DNA of 64,000 nt from the NCBI RefSeq assembly GCF_001541345.2, contig NZ_LMVL02000007.1:171257-235256 (forward strand), read 5' to 3'. The translations under genes were made by a program, and so were the position numbers. The stretch comes from Gillisella vitis. Lineage in GTDB: Bacteria; Pseudomonadota; Alphaproteobacteria; Rhizobiales; Rhizobiaceae. The notes under the pieces are model-generated. The model was not told the DNA's origin, made no database searches, and saw nothing but the letters and a program-made list of their open reading frames with translations. This document shows positions 26,637 to 35,982 of this stretch, one piece after another. Numbering within the stretch: position 1 is the first letter of the stretch; every line of letters starts with the position of its first letter.

Positions 26637-27140
26637 TCACTCAGCGGGTGTCATATCCGGCTCGACCAGCACCTGCCGATAGCGGCCATCCAGATAGACC
26701 AATGGTGCATCGGTACTGTCCCAAAGCTCTGTTGCGACGATGTCAGCGATGAAGATCGTATGGGTGGCGTAGGAGAGCGCGTGGCGCACCTCGCAATCGA
26801 AACTGGCCAGTGAGTCAACAAGGGCGGGTGCACCGGTCTTCAGCACCTGCCATTCACCACGCAAAAACCGCTTGTCCCGGTCAATGGCGCTGGAAAAGCT
26901 GGCGGCAATCGGCTGGGCGCTTTCCGACAGGATGTTGACGCAGTAGATGCCGGAGCGCTCGATATGCCCATGCGCCGAGGCATTCTTGTTGACGCAGATC
27001 AGCAGCGACGGTGGATCACCGCTGACGGAGTTGACCGCCGTTGCCACCAATCCGTGGCGCGCACCGTCAGAGAGTGTGGTGATCAGTGACACGCCAGAGG
27101 CCAGACGGCGCATGCCAAGCTTGAAGCGGGCAATATCCAT
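26637..27140 (-). CDS. Flavin reductase (RutF/HpaC-like)
   Basis: 167 residues from ATG 27140. Family features: FKLGMRRLASGVSLITTLSD, GLVATAVNSVSGDPPSLLIC near the FMN site, and the closing HTIFIADIVATEL and LVYLDGRYRQV. These enzymes reduce FMN or FAD with NAD(P)H and hand it to a two-component monooxygenase. The obvious partner is the RutA-like monooxygenase at 28727-29830. It is the first gene of the minus-strand transporter unit, so reductase and importer would be made together. Confidence 0.88.
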   Translation of the reverse strand: MDIARFKLGMRRLASGVSLITTLSDGARHGLVATAVNSVSGDPPSLLICVNKNASAHGHIERSGIYCVNILSESAQPIAASFSSAIDRDKRFLRGEWQVLKTGAPALVDSLASFDCEVRHALSYATHTIFIADIVATELWDSTDAPLVYLDGRYRQVLVEPDMTPAE

Positions 27141-27353
27141 GGTTTTCCATCTCCGTTTCATGCTGTTTTGATGGTTCTTGCCAAAACACACGTTAAAAAT
27201 GCGCATCAGTCTTCGGTGGAAACTATGTTGCCCGAGAGTGCAGACGCCAAATGACCATTTCTCAGCCGCGTCGTGAGAAAATCTGCCGTGTCATAGAACA
27301 AGAGTACCGGTAACCTGCGCGCCACGATCGCACCCACCAAAAAGGACATGGGA

Positions 27354-28658
27354 ATGACATTGCCTTATCAATTGGATGCCTGCACGCTCACGACCCTCAC
27401 CCACGGTGGGCAGCTCTCGGTCACCGACATCGCAACGTCGATTATTCGCCGCATTGAAGAGCGCGACAGTGCCGTGCGTGCCTATGCTCACTTTGATCCC
27501 GCCCAGGTTCTGGCCGCCGCACAGCAACTTGATGCAGCAGCCCATAAAGGGCCGCTGCATGGCGTACCCATCGCCATCAAGGACGTTATCAACACCAAGG
27601 ATATGCCGACGCAGCACAATTCAGCCCGCTATCAGGGACACCAGCCGGGAATGGATGCCGCCTGCGTCGATACCCTGCGCCAAGCCGGAGCGCTGTTGAT
27701 CGGCAAGACGGTCACGACCGAATTTGCCACAACAAACCGGGGAAGCGTGACACGCAATCCGCACGATCTGGCATGCACGCCCGGCGGCTCCTCCAGTGGA
27801 TCGGGTGCAGCGGTTGCCGATTTTCAGGCAACGCTGGCGCTTGGCACCCAGACGGGAGGCTCCACCATACGACCCGCGTCTTTTTGCGGGATTTACGGCT
27901 TCAAACCAACCTGGAATGCAATCAGCCGGGAAGGGTTGAAAATGTATTCCGCCACCTGCGATACCCTTGGCCTCTATGCCCGCTCGGCCAATGACCTTGC
28001 CCTTCTAGCCGATGTGTTTGCACTGGATGCCCCGGAAACGACGCTTGCCGATGACCTCGCCGGAAAGCGAGTTGGTGTCTGCTTGTCGCCCGCCTGGCCA
28101 AAAGCAGAGGCTGCTACGCAACAGGCGATGAGCATTGCAATTGACGCTCTGAAACAGGCGGGGGCCGTGGTCTCGGATGTTGTCTTGCCCGCGATGTTTG
28201 ATGGCATTCTGACCGCCCACCATATCATCTTGCGCCGGGAGGGGCGCGCAGCCTTCCTCAATGAAGCCTATGGAACACCCGATCTTCACGATGAGCTGAA
28301 AGCCATGGTTGAAAATCGCGAGGCGATCACCCCGTCTCAGGCCCGGGGTGCTTATCGGCTTGCCGATCAATGCCGCGCCGCATTTGAGGATATTGCGGCA
28401 TCCTTTGATGTGATCCTCACACCGAGTTCCACGGGCGAAGCACCCAAGGGTATTGAGACAACCGGAGATGCGATATTCAATTCGATATGGACGCTGATGC
28501 AAGTGCCTGTCGTCAATGTTCCCGGCCTATACGGGCCAAATGGCAGGCCCGTCGGAGTGTCCCTGACCGCGCAGCGCTATCAGGATAGAAAGGTGATTGC
28601 CTATGCTGGTTTGTTGGGTGCAGCCCTGCAAAACCGACAGAGCATGGCGGCCGAATAA
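27354..28658 (+). CDS. Amidase (amidase signature family)
   Basis: 434 residues. The Ser-cisSer-Lys triad is complete: Lys76 in GVPIAIKDV, the cis-serine in PGGSSSGSGAAVA (146/147), nucleophile Ser170 in TQTGGSTIRP. The family hydrolyses amides, carbamates or ureides to acid and ammonia. ATG 27354 has AAGGA seven bases upstream; an ATG at 27348 is too close to it. The gene is divergent from the flavin reductase and convergent with the RutA-like gene, with a two-way terminator between. It may act on a ring-opened amide product. Confidence 0.9.
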   Translation: MTLPYQLDACTLTTLTHGGQLSVTDIATSIIRRIEERDSAVRAYAHFDPAQVLAAAQQLDAAAHKGPLHGVPIAIKDVINTKDMPTQHNSARYQGHQPGMDAACVDTLRQAGALLIGKTVTTEFATTNRGSVTRNPHDLACTPGGSSSGSGAAVADFQATLALGTQTGGSTIRPASFCGIYGFKPTWNAISREGLKMYSATCDTLGLYARSANDLALLADVFALDAPETTLADDLAGKRVGVCLSPAWPKAEAATQQAMSIAIDALKQAGAVVSDVVLPAMFDGILTAHHIILRREGRAAFLNEAYGTPDLHDELKAMVENREAITPSQARGAYRLADQCRAAFEDIAASFDVILTPSSTGEAPKGIETTGDAIFNSIWTLMQVPVVNVPGLYGPNGRPVGVSLTAQRYQDRKVIAYAGLLGAALQNRQSMAAE

Positions 28659-28670
28659 CATGATTTCACG

Positions 28671-28711
28671 AAAAAAAGCGCCGTGACTCTGCAATGGAGA
28701 CACGGCGCTTT
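28671..28711. terminator. Bidirectional intrinsic terminator
   Basis: AAAGCGCCGTG pairs with CACGGCGCTTT (28675-28685 and 28701-28711), with further pairing inside and A7 before and TTT after the stem. It lies between the convergent amidase and RutA-like genes and should stop transcription both ways. Confidence 0.85.
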
Positions 28712-28726
28712 CATCATTTGTTCAAC

Positions 28727-29830
28727 TCACGCTGCGTCCAGATCGCGTTTTAGGTTGGGATTGCGGGAACGCATCAAGGGCTGGATATATTGGCCAAACT
28801 GCTCCATGCCGATGACGAAGTCATCAAAGGTCAGCATGATGCCTTTCAGGCCTGGAGTGCTCAAAGCAATTTCATCCAGCATTGCCGCGACTTTTTCATA
28901 GGAACCGATCAGCTTCAGCATGCCGGTTGGCTGCGGATTTTTGATCTGGCGCACCAGGGCGGCGGCCGTTGAGCCTTCTTTGGCCACCGTATCCTGCCCG
29001 GCCTGACTGGCCTGCCATTCCAGCGCTTCGATGTCGGTGCCCTGCTTGTAAAGCTCCCATTTTGCAAAGGCCAACTCGTCGGTGCGGTCGGCAATCACCA
29101 TCAAAAGCAGAAAGGCGCCGGTGTCGCGTCCGCTTTGCTTTGCTGCGGCTTCCACTTTGGCCACCATGGTGCGGGCACCATCGGTCTGGTTCATATCACC
29201 GCCGGCACCAATGAAGTTGTAGTCTCCATATTCTGCCACAAACCGCATGCCGCGTTCCGACTGGCCCGCACCAACCACTGGGATGTGGGCGGATGGACGC
29301 GGCGACAGTTTGCAATCATCCATTTGGAAGAATTCGCCCTTGAAGTTGGAGACACCCTTGGTCCACAAATCGCGCATCACCTGCACATATTCCGAGGCAT
29401 AGTCATAGCGGCGGGCAAAATGCTCGGGTGTCAGCTCAATGCCCATCTGCTGGTATTCTTTGGGCTGCCAGCCGGTGACCATATTGATGCCAAAGCGGCC
29501 CGGCGCAATCGAATCGATCGTTGCGGCCATGCGTGCCACCACTGCGGGCGGCATGGTCAACATGGCCACAGATGCAAACAGCTGAATTTTCTTGGTGACG
29601 GCGGCCAAACCGGCCATCAGGGTAAAGGATTCCAGATTATGGACCCAATATTCACTCGGGCCATTATAGCCACGAAGCTTGATCATCGACAGAGCAAAAT
29701 CGAGGCCGTAATGTTCTGCCTGCTGCACCACCGCCTTGTTGAGCTCAAAACTCGGCATGGTTGCGGGTGAAGTGGTAGAAATAAGCCAGCCTCGGCTGCC
29801 GATGGGAATGAAAACTCCAATCTTCGTCAT
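28727..29830 (-). CDS. RutA-like FMN-dependent monooxygenase (pyrimidine oxygenase family)
   Basis: 367 residues from ATG 29830 (AGAGGA upstream); the open frame extends further but family homology starts here. Strong likeness to RutA: KIGVFIPIG, GWLIST, MPSFELNKAVVQQAEHY, DFALSMIKLRG, HNLESFTLMAGLAAVT, RFGINMVTGWQ. RutA uses reduced FMN and oxygen to open the uracil ring between N3 and C4. Flavin reductase, amidohydrolase and carbamoylase-type genes are close, but RutC, RutD, RutE and RutG are not. The substrate is therefore a pyrimidine or a similar cyclic amide; which one is not visible. The gene is divergent from the isochorismatase-type gene. Confidence 0.88.
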   Translation of the reverse strand: MTKIGVFIPIGSRGWLISTTSPATMPSFELNKAVVQQAEHYGLDFALSMIKLRGYNGPSEYWVHNLESFTLMAGLAAVTKKIQLFASVAMLTMPPAVVARMAATIDSIAPGRFGINMVTGWQPKEYQQMGIELTPEHFARRYDYASEYVQVMRDLWTKGVSNFKGEFFQMDDCKLSPRPSAHIPVVGAGQSERGMRFVAEYGDYNFIGAGGDMNQTDGARTMVAKVEAAAKQSGRDTGAFLLLMVIADRTDELAFAKWELYKQGTDIEALEWQASQAGQDTVAKEGSTAAALVRQIKNPQPTGMLKLIGSYEKVAAMLDEIALSTPGLKGIMLTFDDFVIGMEQFGQYIQPLMRSRNPNLKRDLDAA

Positions 29831-30072
29831 AAGCGCGTTCCTCTCTTCTCTTGTTATGCGACAAGAGTTGAACGGCTCGTGTGTAATGCCAAGCGACGAA
29901 TTCGAAGCTGTACCTTGAGAAAAACTCATGCCCGCAGGGGAGGCCGTTAAACAGACGGCGTGAAAAAGACAGGCTGAACATTTCTCATCACCACCATCAG
30001 GAAATCGCAATCGCCAATAGCGTCGCTTGCCTCTACCGTCGCGCAGAGTTGTAAGGAAAAGAGGACAGGCGC

Positions 30073-30762
30073 ATGGCTGTGTGGGATCGATTTCTGACTG
30101 ACGATGACAAGCTTGTGGTGGCGCGGCGTGCGCGGCGCCCACTGAATGGACCGGGCCGTCGCAATGCCTTGCTGATCATTGATATGCAAGTCACGGCCTG
30201 CGGTCTCGACAAGCCGATTTATGAGCAGCTTGATCTTTACTCGGGTGCCTGCGGTCCTCACGCCTGGAAAGCCATACCGGTGCAACAACGCTTGCTGGCG
30301 GCGGCACGCGCCGCGCAGATGCCGGTGATTTACTCCAAGCATGTATTCTACGACATCAGTGGTCTTCCCGAAGCGCGGTCCGACAATAACTTCAGCGCCC
30401 GCAATGCAAAATCCGATATTCCGTCAGAGGTTGCCATGCAGTCTGGCGATCTTCTGGTGGAAAAACAGACCCCGAGCTGTTTTGCCTTCACCAATCTACA
30501 TTTGATGTTGAGCAATCTGAGTGTCGACGGTCTGTTACTGGCAGGAAATAGCACCAGCGGCTGCGTGCGGGCCACGGCTGTGGATGGCACGGCTCTTGGT
30601 TATAAAATTCAGGTCATCGAAGAGGCGGTGTTTGATCGCATCGAAATGTCCCATGCGGCCGCCTTGTTCGATATGCAGTTTAAAATCTGTGATGTGATCA
30701 GCGAAGACGAGGCGTTGAGCCAGTTTAGCAGTCATGGTGCACGCAAAACCCAAGCTGCCTGA
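30073..30762 (+). CDS. Isochorismatase-fold amidohydrolase (N-carbamoylsarcosine amidase/RutB-like)
   Basis: 229 residues with the cysteine-hydrolase triad: Asp in ALLIIDMQVTACG, Lys in LVEKQTPSCFAF, Cys in NSTSGCVRATAVDG. The extra 30-residue N terminus and the YEQLDLYSGACG segment are closer to N-carbamoylsarcosine amidase-type enzymes than to E. coli RutB. Such enzymes hydrolyse carbamoyl or amide groups. AGAGGA precedes the ATG. It heads a plus-strand series with the carbon-nitrogen hydrolase and the MFS gene, and shares a 242-base divergent promoter region with the RutA-like gene. Confidence 0.87.
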   Translation: MAVWDRFLTDDDKLVVARRARRPLNGPGRRNALLIIDMQVTACGLDKPIYEQLDLYSGACGPHAWKAIPVQQRLLAAARAAQMPVIYSKHVFYDISGLPEARSDNNFSARNAKSDIPSEVAMQSGDLLVEKQTPSCFAFTNLHLMLSNLSVDGLLLAGNSTSGCVRATAVDGTALGYKIQVIEEAVFDRIEMSHAAALFDMQFKICDVISEDEALSQFSSHGARKTQAA

Positions 30763-30836
30763 TCTCCATATTCAACAGTGAGCATTTCAACTTTTCACGC
30801 AAACGCGGAAATGCTTTTACTGGAAAGAATTCAATC

Positions 30837-31706
30837 ATGACCTTCCGCGCCGCCGCCGTGCAGCTTGGCCCTGCAAGTGCCACGATCAAAGCCACTCTTT
30901 CCCGCATTCTAACCTTGCTGGATAAGGCGGCAGAGCAAAAAATCACGCTGGCGGTGTTGCCGGAGCTGGCGCTCACGCCTTATTTTGCTGCCACGATTCA
31001 TGACCGCGCGGCTCAATATGCCGATAAGGTGGAGAACGATGCAGCAATTTCGGCAATATCAACCAAGGCCCGCGATTGCGCAATGACGGTGATCCTGCCG
31101 TTTGCCGAGCAGAACGGCAATCGCATCTACAATTCCATGGCCTTCATCAATAGCCGAGGCGAGCATGTTGGCACCTTTCGCAAAATGCATATTCCAGGCT
31201 TCGTGGAGCAGAAGGAAAGTGGCGAAGTCACCATTCTGGAAAAGCGCTATTTCGCACCCGGAGACAAGGGATTTGCCGTTTATGACTGCACACCCTGGAA
31301 GCTGGGCGGACTGATTTGCTATGACCGACGCTTTCCCGAGGCCTATCGCTCGCTGTTTGTGCAGGGTGTCGATGTCATCTGTATTGGCTACAACACGCCT
31401 GTCATGCCCGGCAATACACTGTCTGCAAGCCGCCATGCCTCGGAACTTGCCATGTGTGGCGGGGCCTATTCAAACGGCACCTATGTGATTGCGGCGGGCA
31501 AAGCGGGCATGGAAGGCGGTTTGCGTTACATCGGCGGCAGCGTGGTGATTGGTCCGGATGGGAACATTCTCAAGAAAGCGAAAACCATGAGCGACGAGTT
31601 GGTGGTGGCTGACATCGATCTACAAAAACAGCAGTCTATTCGAGACAGGTGGGATTTCGGGGCCAATCGCCGGGCAGATAGCTATGTTATGAGCGCAGCG
31701 GTCTGA
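30837..31706 (+). CDS. Carbon-nitrogen hydrolase, N-carbamoyl-D-amino-acid hydrolase-like
   Basis: 289 residues of the nitrilase superfamily with Glu in LPELALTPYF, Lys in FRKMHIPG and Cys in GLICYDRRFPEAYRSL. The DRRFPE context after the cysteine matches carbamoylases of the hydantoin route. These release ammonia and carbon dioxide from N-carbamoyl compounds. It sits 74 bases after the isochorismatase-type gene on the same strand. In a pathway that starts with ring opening it would remove a carbamoyl group (inference). Confidence 0.87.
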   Translation: MTFRAAAVQLGPASATIKATLSRILTLLDKAAEQKITLAVLPELALTPYFAATIHDRAAQYADKVENDAAISAISTKARDCAMTVILPFAEQNGNRIYNSMAFINSRGEHVGTFRKMHIPGFVEQKESGEVTILEKRYFAPGDKGFAVYDCTPWKLGGLICYDRRFPEAYRSLFVQGVDVICIGYNTPVMPGNTLSASRHASELAMCGGAYSNGTYVIAAGKAGMEGGLRYIGGSVVIGPDGNILKKAKTMSDELVVADIDLQKQQSIRDRWDFGANRRADSYVMSAAV

Positions 31707-31714
31707 CGGCACCA

Positions 31715-33019
31715 ATGGCTCTCACGACACTCCGTTTGATGCTGGCAAACCGTTTCCCAGCCTTGCAGATCCGCAATTTTCGCATCTTTTATCTCGGTCT
31801 GCTCTTGTCCCTTGCCGGTCCATGGATGCAGACCACCGCGCAGGCGTGGCTGGTGTTGAAACTCAGCGATTCCTCGCTCGCGCTGGCCACGGTGACATCC
31901 CTGCAATTCCTGCCGATCATGCTATTGGCATTGGTGGGCGGCGTGGTTGCCGACCGATTTCCAAGACGCCGTTTGATGGCCATTACCCAGAGCCTTGCGG
32001 CAGTGCAGGCACTGTTGCTGGGTGTGCTGGTGATGACAGATACGATCGCGCTCTGGCATATCTATCTTTTGGCTCTCAGCCTGGGCGTGATCAATGCACT
32101 CGATAATCCGTTAAGGCAGGCATTTGTCAGCGAACTGGTTGATGTGCCAAGGCTTGGCAACGCCATTGCGCTTGTGTCAATGATGCAAAATCTTGGCCGC
32201 ATCATTGGCCCCGCCATTGGCGGTGTGGTGATTGCGGCATTCGGGGTCGGTCCAGCGTTCCTGATCAATGCGCTGACTTGCAGCACGATCCTCTTTGCGC
32301 TGGCATCTATCCGCGCTGGAGATCTGCAACCCATCCGCTTCAGCGGCCGTTACACCATGTTATCTCAGATCGCGGAAGGGTTGAGCTATGCCCGCAAAAC
32401 CCCCAGTATTCTGTTTCTGCTGATCGCGACAGCCTTTATTGGCATGTTCGGGCAGAACTTCACGACCATTGTCCCTTTGGCGGCCAATTATCTGGTGCAT
32501 GCGGGTGCTGCAGAATTCGGCCTGTTGAACTCTAGCCTTGGTATGGGGTCATTTTTTTCCGCATTTATGCTGACGGGGCGTCGAAAGCCAACCGTTGGAC
32601 TGATCCTGGTTGCCGGTCTCAGCTTTGGTCTGGTGCTGATCGCCATTGCCTTCTGTGGCTCCCTCGTTGTCAGCTGCCTGCTGTTCTCGCTGGTCGGTGC
32701 CGCAGCAGTCACCTTTTCGACATCGGTCTCCGGTTCATTGCAGATCCAATCTCCGCCGGAGATGCGCGGGCGTTTTGCATCGATGGTCCATCTGCTGATT
32801 ACCGGCTCATCGCCTATTGGGGCTATGATGACTGGTGTGCTCGCTGAACATTTTGGCGTATCCGCTGCCATTTTCACCAATGGTGTGTTGTGCTGCATTG
32901 GCACGGCTTTCGCCTTTTTCTATTTTCACAGGATGCGACGGTATTTTCCTTTCGATCTCACCCGTCCCGCACCCAATGGCCGAACGCAGCCTATCCCAAA
33001 GGCACAAGCTGCCGAATAA
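31715..33019 (+). CDS. MFS transporter (EntS/MFS_3-type)
   Basis: 434 residues with about 12 hydrophobic segments. The cytoplasmic loop between segments 2 and 3 has GGVVADRFPRRRLM, the MFS signature. The start IRNFRIFYLGLLLSLAGPWM is typical of the multidrug/siderophore exporter branch. It begins eight bases after the carbon-nitrogen hydrolase stop, so it is co-transcribed. It could export a by-product or protect against the substrate. The ribosome-binding site is weak, which suggests translational coupling. Confidence 0.88.
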   Translation: MALTTLRLMLANRFPALQIRNFRIFYLGLLLSLAGPWMQTTAQAWLVLKLSDSSLALATVTSLQFLPIMLLALVGGVVADRFPRRRLMAITQSLAAVQALLLGVLVMTDTIALWHIYLLALSLGVINALDNPLRQAFVSELVDVPRLGNAIALVSMMQNLGRIIGPAIGGVVIAAFGVGPAFLINALTCSTILFALASIRAGDLQPIRFSGRYTMLSQIAEGLSYARKTPSILFLLIATAFIGMFGQNFTTIVPLAANYLVHAGAAEFGLLNSSLGMGSFFSAFMLTGRRKPTVGLILVAGLSFGLVLIAIAFCGSLVVSCLLFSLVGAAAVTFSTSVSGSLQIQSPPEMRGRFASMVHLLITGSSPIGAMMTGVLAEHFGVSAAIFTNGVLCCIGTAFAFFYFHRMRRYFPFDLTRPAPNGRTQPIPKAQAAE

Positions 33020-33134
33020 ACTTAGTTTTGCCTATATTTTGAACGTCTTTGATTTTGATCAATTTTTAGACTTGCCGTTCTTATGCTCTCGTGGTCTTCT
33101 TTGATTGGGAGGACAACCAATAGGGGACGTTGGC

Positions 33135-34097
33135 ATGAGAAGACGTGTACCTCTTAACTCTGTGCGGGCCTTTGAAGCGGCGGCAAGACGCATGAGCCTT
33201 GTGCAGGCCAGTGACGAATTGTGTGTGACGCCGACGGCGGTCAGTCATCAGATCCGGCAACTTGAAGATTTTCTACAAACCAAACTGTTTTTGCGCCGCA
33301 GCAGCCGCTTGGAGTTGACGCCGGAATCGCGGGCCTGCCTTGCCAAGCTTACCGAAGCGCTGGACATCATAGACGATGCAATTTCCGCACTTCACAAGCC
33401 GGTGGACATGCCGGAGCGTCTGGTGGTTGGCGCATCAGCTTCCGTTGGTTCTTTGTGGCTCATGCCAAGATTGCGGAATTTTTATCGTACAGCGCCAGAA
33501 ATTGATATCTCGCTGACCACCTTCATCGAACGTTCGACGATTGAGACAGACACTTCCGATGTCTGGATCTGCAACTGGCACACCAATCTCGATCGGCGCG
33601 TGGAACTGCTATTAGAAGAGGATATTATTCCCGTTTGTTCGCCGCAAATGGCTGAGGAGTTTGGTGAGTTGAGCTTTGACTCCTTACGGGAGTTACCCCT
33701 TGTTCACGTGGACCGCGCCAAGGCGAGCATTAATGGCCAATATCCAGATTGGGACCGTTACCTGCGTGAATATGGCATCAGTCGCAATGACATTGCCAAA
33801 GGCCCACGCTTCAATCAGGCTGGCCCTGCCATCGAAGCGGCCAAAGCGGGGATGGGGGCCCTGCTTGGGCGCTCTATTCTGATTGAGCACGCCTTGGAAA
33901 CTGGAGAGTTGATCCGGCTAGGCGACCCATATCCAATTCGCAATCCTTATTATCTCATTTCACCCCTGCAGCCGGCCTCCAAAGCAGTCAAGACGTTTAA
34001 GGATTGGATTTTTGCTGAGGCCAAAAACAGAACCAGCGTTTTTGCGGAACTGCCCCATAAAAACCGGAGAGAATCAAATTTTTGTTTGAATATTTAA
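33135..34097 (+). CDS. LysR-family regulator, GcvA-like
   Basis: 320 residues from ATG 33135 with GGGGA upstream. The winged helix VPLNSVRAFEAAARRMSLVQ, ASDELCVTPTAVSHQIRQLE is of the GcvA type. The effector domain is complete, but the last 15 residues are unlike the family and end 22 bases before the IS element, so the end may have been altered. It is the only regulator of the 22.4-34.1 kb island and probably controls it. Confidence 0.87.
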   Translation: MRRRVPLNSVRAFEAAARRMSLVQASDELCVTPTAVSHQIRQLEDFLQTKLFLRRSSRLELTPESRACLAKLTEALDIIDDAISALHKPVDMPERLVVGASASVGSLWLMPRLRNFYRTAPEIDISLTTFIERSTIETDTSDVWICNWHTNLDRRVELLLEEDIIPVCSPQMAEEFGELSFDSLRELPLVHVDRAKASINGQYPDWDRYLREYGISRNDIAKGPRFNQAGPAIEAAKAGMGALLGRSILIEHALETGELIRLGDPYPIRNPYYLISPLQPASKAVKTFKDWIFAEAKNRTSVFAELPHKNRRESNFCLNI

Positions 34098-34168
34098 GAA
34101 CGGGCGCGGGAATTGGTGTGAGCCGAGCCAAGTTTGCCGGAGACCCCAACTCGTGAGAAGTAGGGTCT

Positions 34169-34498
34169 ATGACAAGCAAGACGACGAACAAATTCTCCCC
34201 TGACGTCCGCGCCCGTGCCGTTCGAATGGTCGCGGAGCAAGAAGCGGAGCATCCGTCGCGTTGAGCGGCTGTCTGCTCGATCGCCGCCAAGATAGGGTGC
34301 TCGGCACACACGCTCAATGAATGGGTTAAGAAGTCCGAGGTGGACAGCCGCAAGCGAGCGGGTCTGTCAAACGATGTCTCAGAGAAGATGAAGGCTCTGG
34401 AGCGGGAAAACCGCGAGCTTCGTCAGGCGAACGAAATTTTGCGCAAAGCCTCGGCATATTTTGCCCAGGCGGAGCTCGACCGCCCACTGAAGCGATGA
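34169..34498 (+). pseudogene. IS3-family transposase orfA, nonsense mutation
   Basis: The frame reads a normal orfA: FSPDVRARAVRMVAEQE, AKIGCSAHTLNEWVKKSE helix-turn-helix, then a leucine-zipper region (MKALERENRELRQANEILRK). Codon 32 (34262-34264) is TGA where relatives have tryptophan (HPSR-W-AAVCSI). The end overlaps orfB by four bases as usual. Confidence 0.85.
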
Positions 34499-35393
34499 TT
34501 TCCTTCATCGACGAACACCGCTCGGTGCTCGGGGTCGAGCCGATCCGCAGGCTGCTGCCGATTGCCCCGTCCACCTACTATGATATTGTTGCCAAGCGCA
34601 CGGATCGCCTGTCAGCCCACGCCCGGCGTGACATGGCCATGAAGGTCGAGATACGCCGGGTGTTCAATGAGAACTTCCAGGTCTACGGCCTGCGGAAAGT
34701 CTGGCGGCAGTTGCAGCGGGAGGGTTACGACATCGCCCGCTGCACGGTTGCTCGGCTTATGAGGGCGATGGGGCTTCAAGGCGTCATTCGTGGCAAGCCT
34801 GTCAAAACCACCGTGTCGGACAAAGCCGCACCGTGTCCGCTCGACCGCGTGAACCGGCAGCTCCATGCTCCCGCGCCGAACAAGCTGTGGTTATCCGATT
34901 TCACCTATGTTGCGACTTGGCAGGGTTTCGTTTACGTGGCTTTTGTGATCGACGCATTCGCCCGTCGCATCTCCGGCTGGCGAGCAAGCCGAACCGCCCA
35001 CGCAGGTTTCGTCCTCGACTCCCTCGATCAGGCACTTCATGACCGGCGGCCCGTCCATCGCGGCAGGCTCATCCACCATTCCGGTCGCCGCGTACAATAC
35101 GTGTCGATCAAATATTCCGAGCGCCTGGCGGAGGCGGGCATCGAGCCTTCCGTCGGAAGTGTCGGCGACAGTTATGACAATGCTCTCGCCGAAACGATCA
35201 ACGGGCTTTACAAGGCCGAGGTCATCCACCGGCGAGGACCGGGGCGTAACTTCGAAGCCGTGGAGTTCACCACGCTCGAATGGGTCGACTGGTTCAACAA
35301 CCGGCGTCTTCTGGAGCCTATCGGAATATCCCACCAGCCGAAGCCGAGGAGCGATGCTACGCCATGCTGGACACCCCAGCATTGGCCGCATAA
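34495..35393 (+). pseudogene. IS3-family transposase orfB (DDE), catalytic Asp lost and frameshifted
   Basis: The integrase core is clear: first Asp in WLSDFTYVAT and Glu in YDNALAETINGL. The second catalytic position, normally HHSDRG, reads HHSGRR (codon GGT at 35083-35085). Near 35323 one base is missing, so the family ending (ISHQ... should read NIPPAEAEERCYAM) shifts to another frame; the original stop is TAA 35391-35393, and the shifted frame runs on to 35595 through the right end. It cannot make active transposase. Confidence 0.87.
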
Positions 35394-35447
35394 CTTAAAC
35401 CCAACACTCTCCGGCAAACCCGGCGCGGTTCAATGGTTCGGTTGGAA

Positions 35448-35858
35448 TCAAGCCCACTCGAACAGAATTGGCTGGGCACCTTCCCAAAGCGTCTTCTTGC
35501 CAAGTTCGGCCAGTTTCTCGAGACCTGACGTCACGGTGATGAAATGGTTACCGGCAAGCTGGCCCATTTTTGAGGAGAAATCCACACCGCCGTAGGCGAT
35601 CAGGATCTCGGTCTCGCTGATGCCACCCGGATAGAGGATGACGTGACCTGGTGCGGGATGACTTGTGTGGTTTTCATAGCCGACACCAAAATTATAGTCG
35701 CCCAACGGAATCCACACACCTTCCCCAGACCAGCGGACATGCACGATCTGGCCCTCGAATGGCATGCGCGCCAGGAAGGCTTTGGAGGTTTCGGGTGCCT
35801 TTTCTGTCTCCAGAATGGCGTCAAATTCAAAGTTGCCCGCAGTGATCTTCAGCTTCAT
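35448..35858 (-). CDS. DUF3830 family protein
   Basis: 136 residues from ATG 35858. Small beta-rich, cyclophilin-like fold (MPFEGQIVHVRWSGEGVWIP, GHVILYPGGISETEILIAYG). Members occur beside transporter and catabolic genes; the biochemical role is not established to my knowledge. It is the last gene of the dihydropyrimidinase operon and ends 16 bases from the right end of the IS element, apparently intact. Confidence 0.8.
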   Translation of the reverse strand: MKLKITAGNFEFDAILETEKAPETSKAFLARMPFEGQIVHVRWSGEGVWIPLGDYNFGVGYENHTSHPAPGHVILYPGGISETEILIAYGGVDFSSKMGQLAGNHFITVTSGLEKLAELGKKTLWEGAQPILFEWA

Positions 35859-35952
35859 CAGGGTATGTCTCCAGTGTTGATCGCGGCATAACTTTGAAAT
35901 CAAAATCGATTTGAGATGAAAATGATGCCGCATTTTAAGGTGTTAAAATGTC

Positions 35953-35980
35953 CTTTGTGCGTTTGAAAAAACGCACAAAG
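35953..35980. terminator. 12-bp hairpin after the dihydropyrimidinase gene
   Basis: CTTTGTGCGTTT and its exact complement enclose a 4-base loop. It begins two bases past the dihydropyrimidinase stop and lies before DUF3830. Without an adjoining T run it may only partly stop transcription or protect the upstream mRNA. Confidence 0.5.
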
Positions 35981-35982
35981 CT

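Larger units (their letters stand above)
34119..35432 (+). mobile_element. IS3-family insertion sequence, degenerate
   Basis: Bounded by imperfect 25-bp inverted repeats, 34119-34143 and 35408-35432, matching at 21 positions, with TG...CA ends. It carries overlapping orfA and orfB in the IS3 arrangement. No target-site duplication is visible (GTG left, ATG right). Both genes are broken. Confidence 0.88.

Noticed and set aside
28727..30142. Longer 471-codon version of the RutA-like gene
   Set aside because: The first 104 codons are unlike the family and overlap the divergent isochorismatase gene; ATG 29830 has a proper ribosome-binding site.
34495..35595. Full 366-codon reading of the IS orfB
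   Set aside because: The last 80 codons are out of frame after a deletion and run through the IS right end into the 3' end of the DUF3830 gene.
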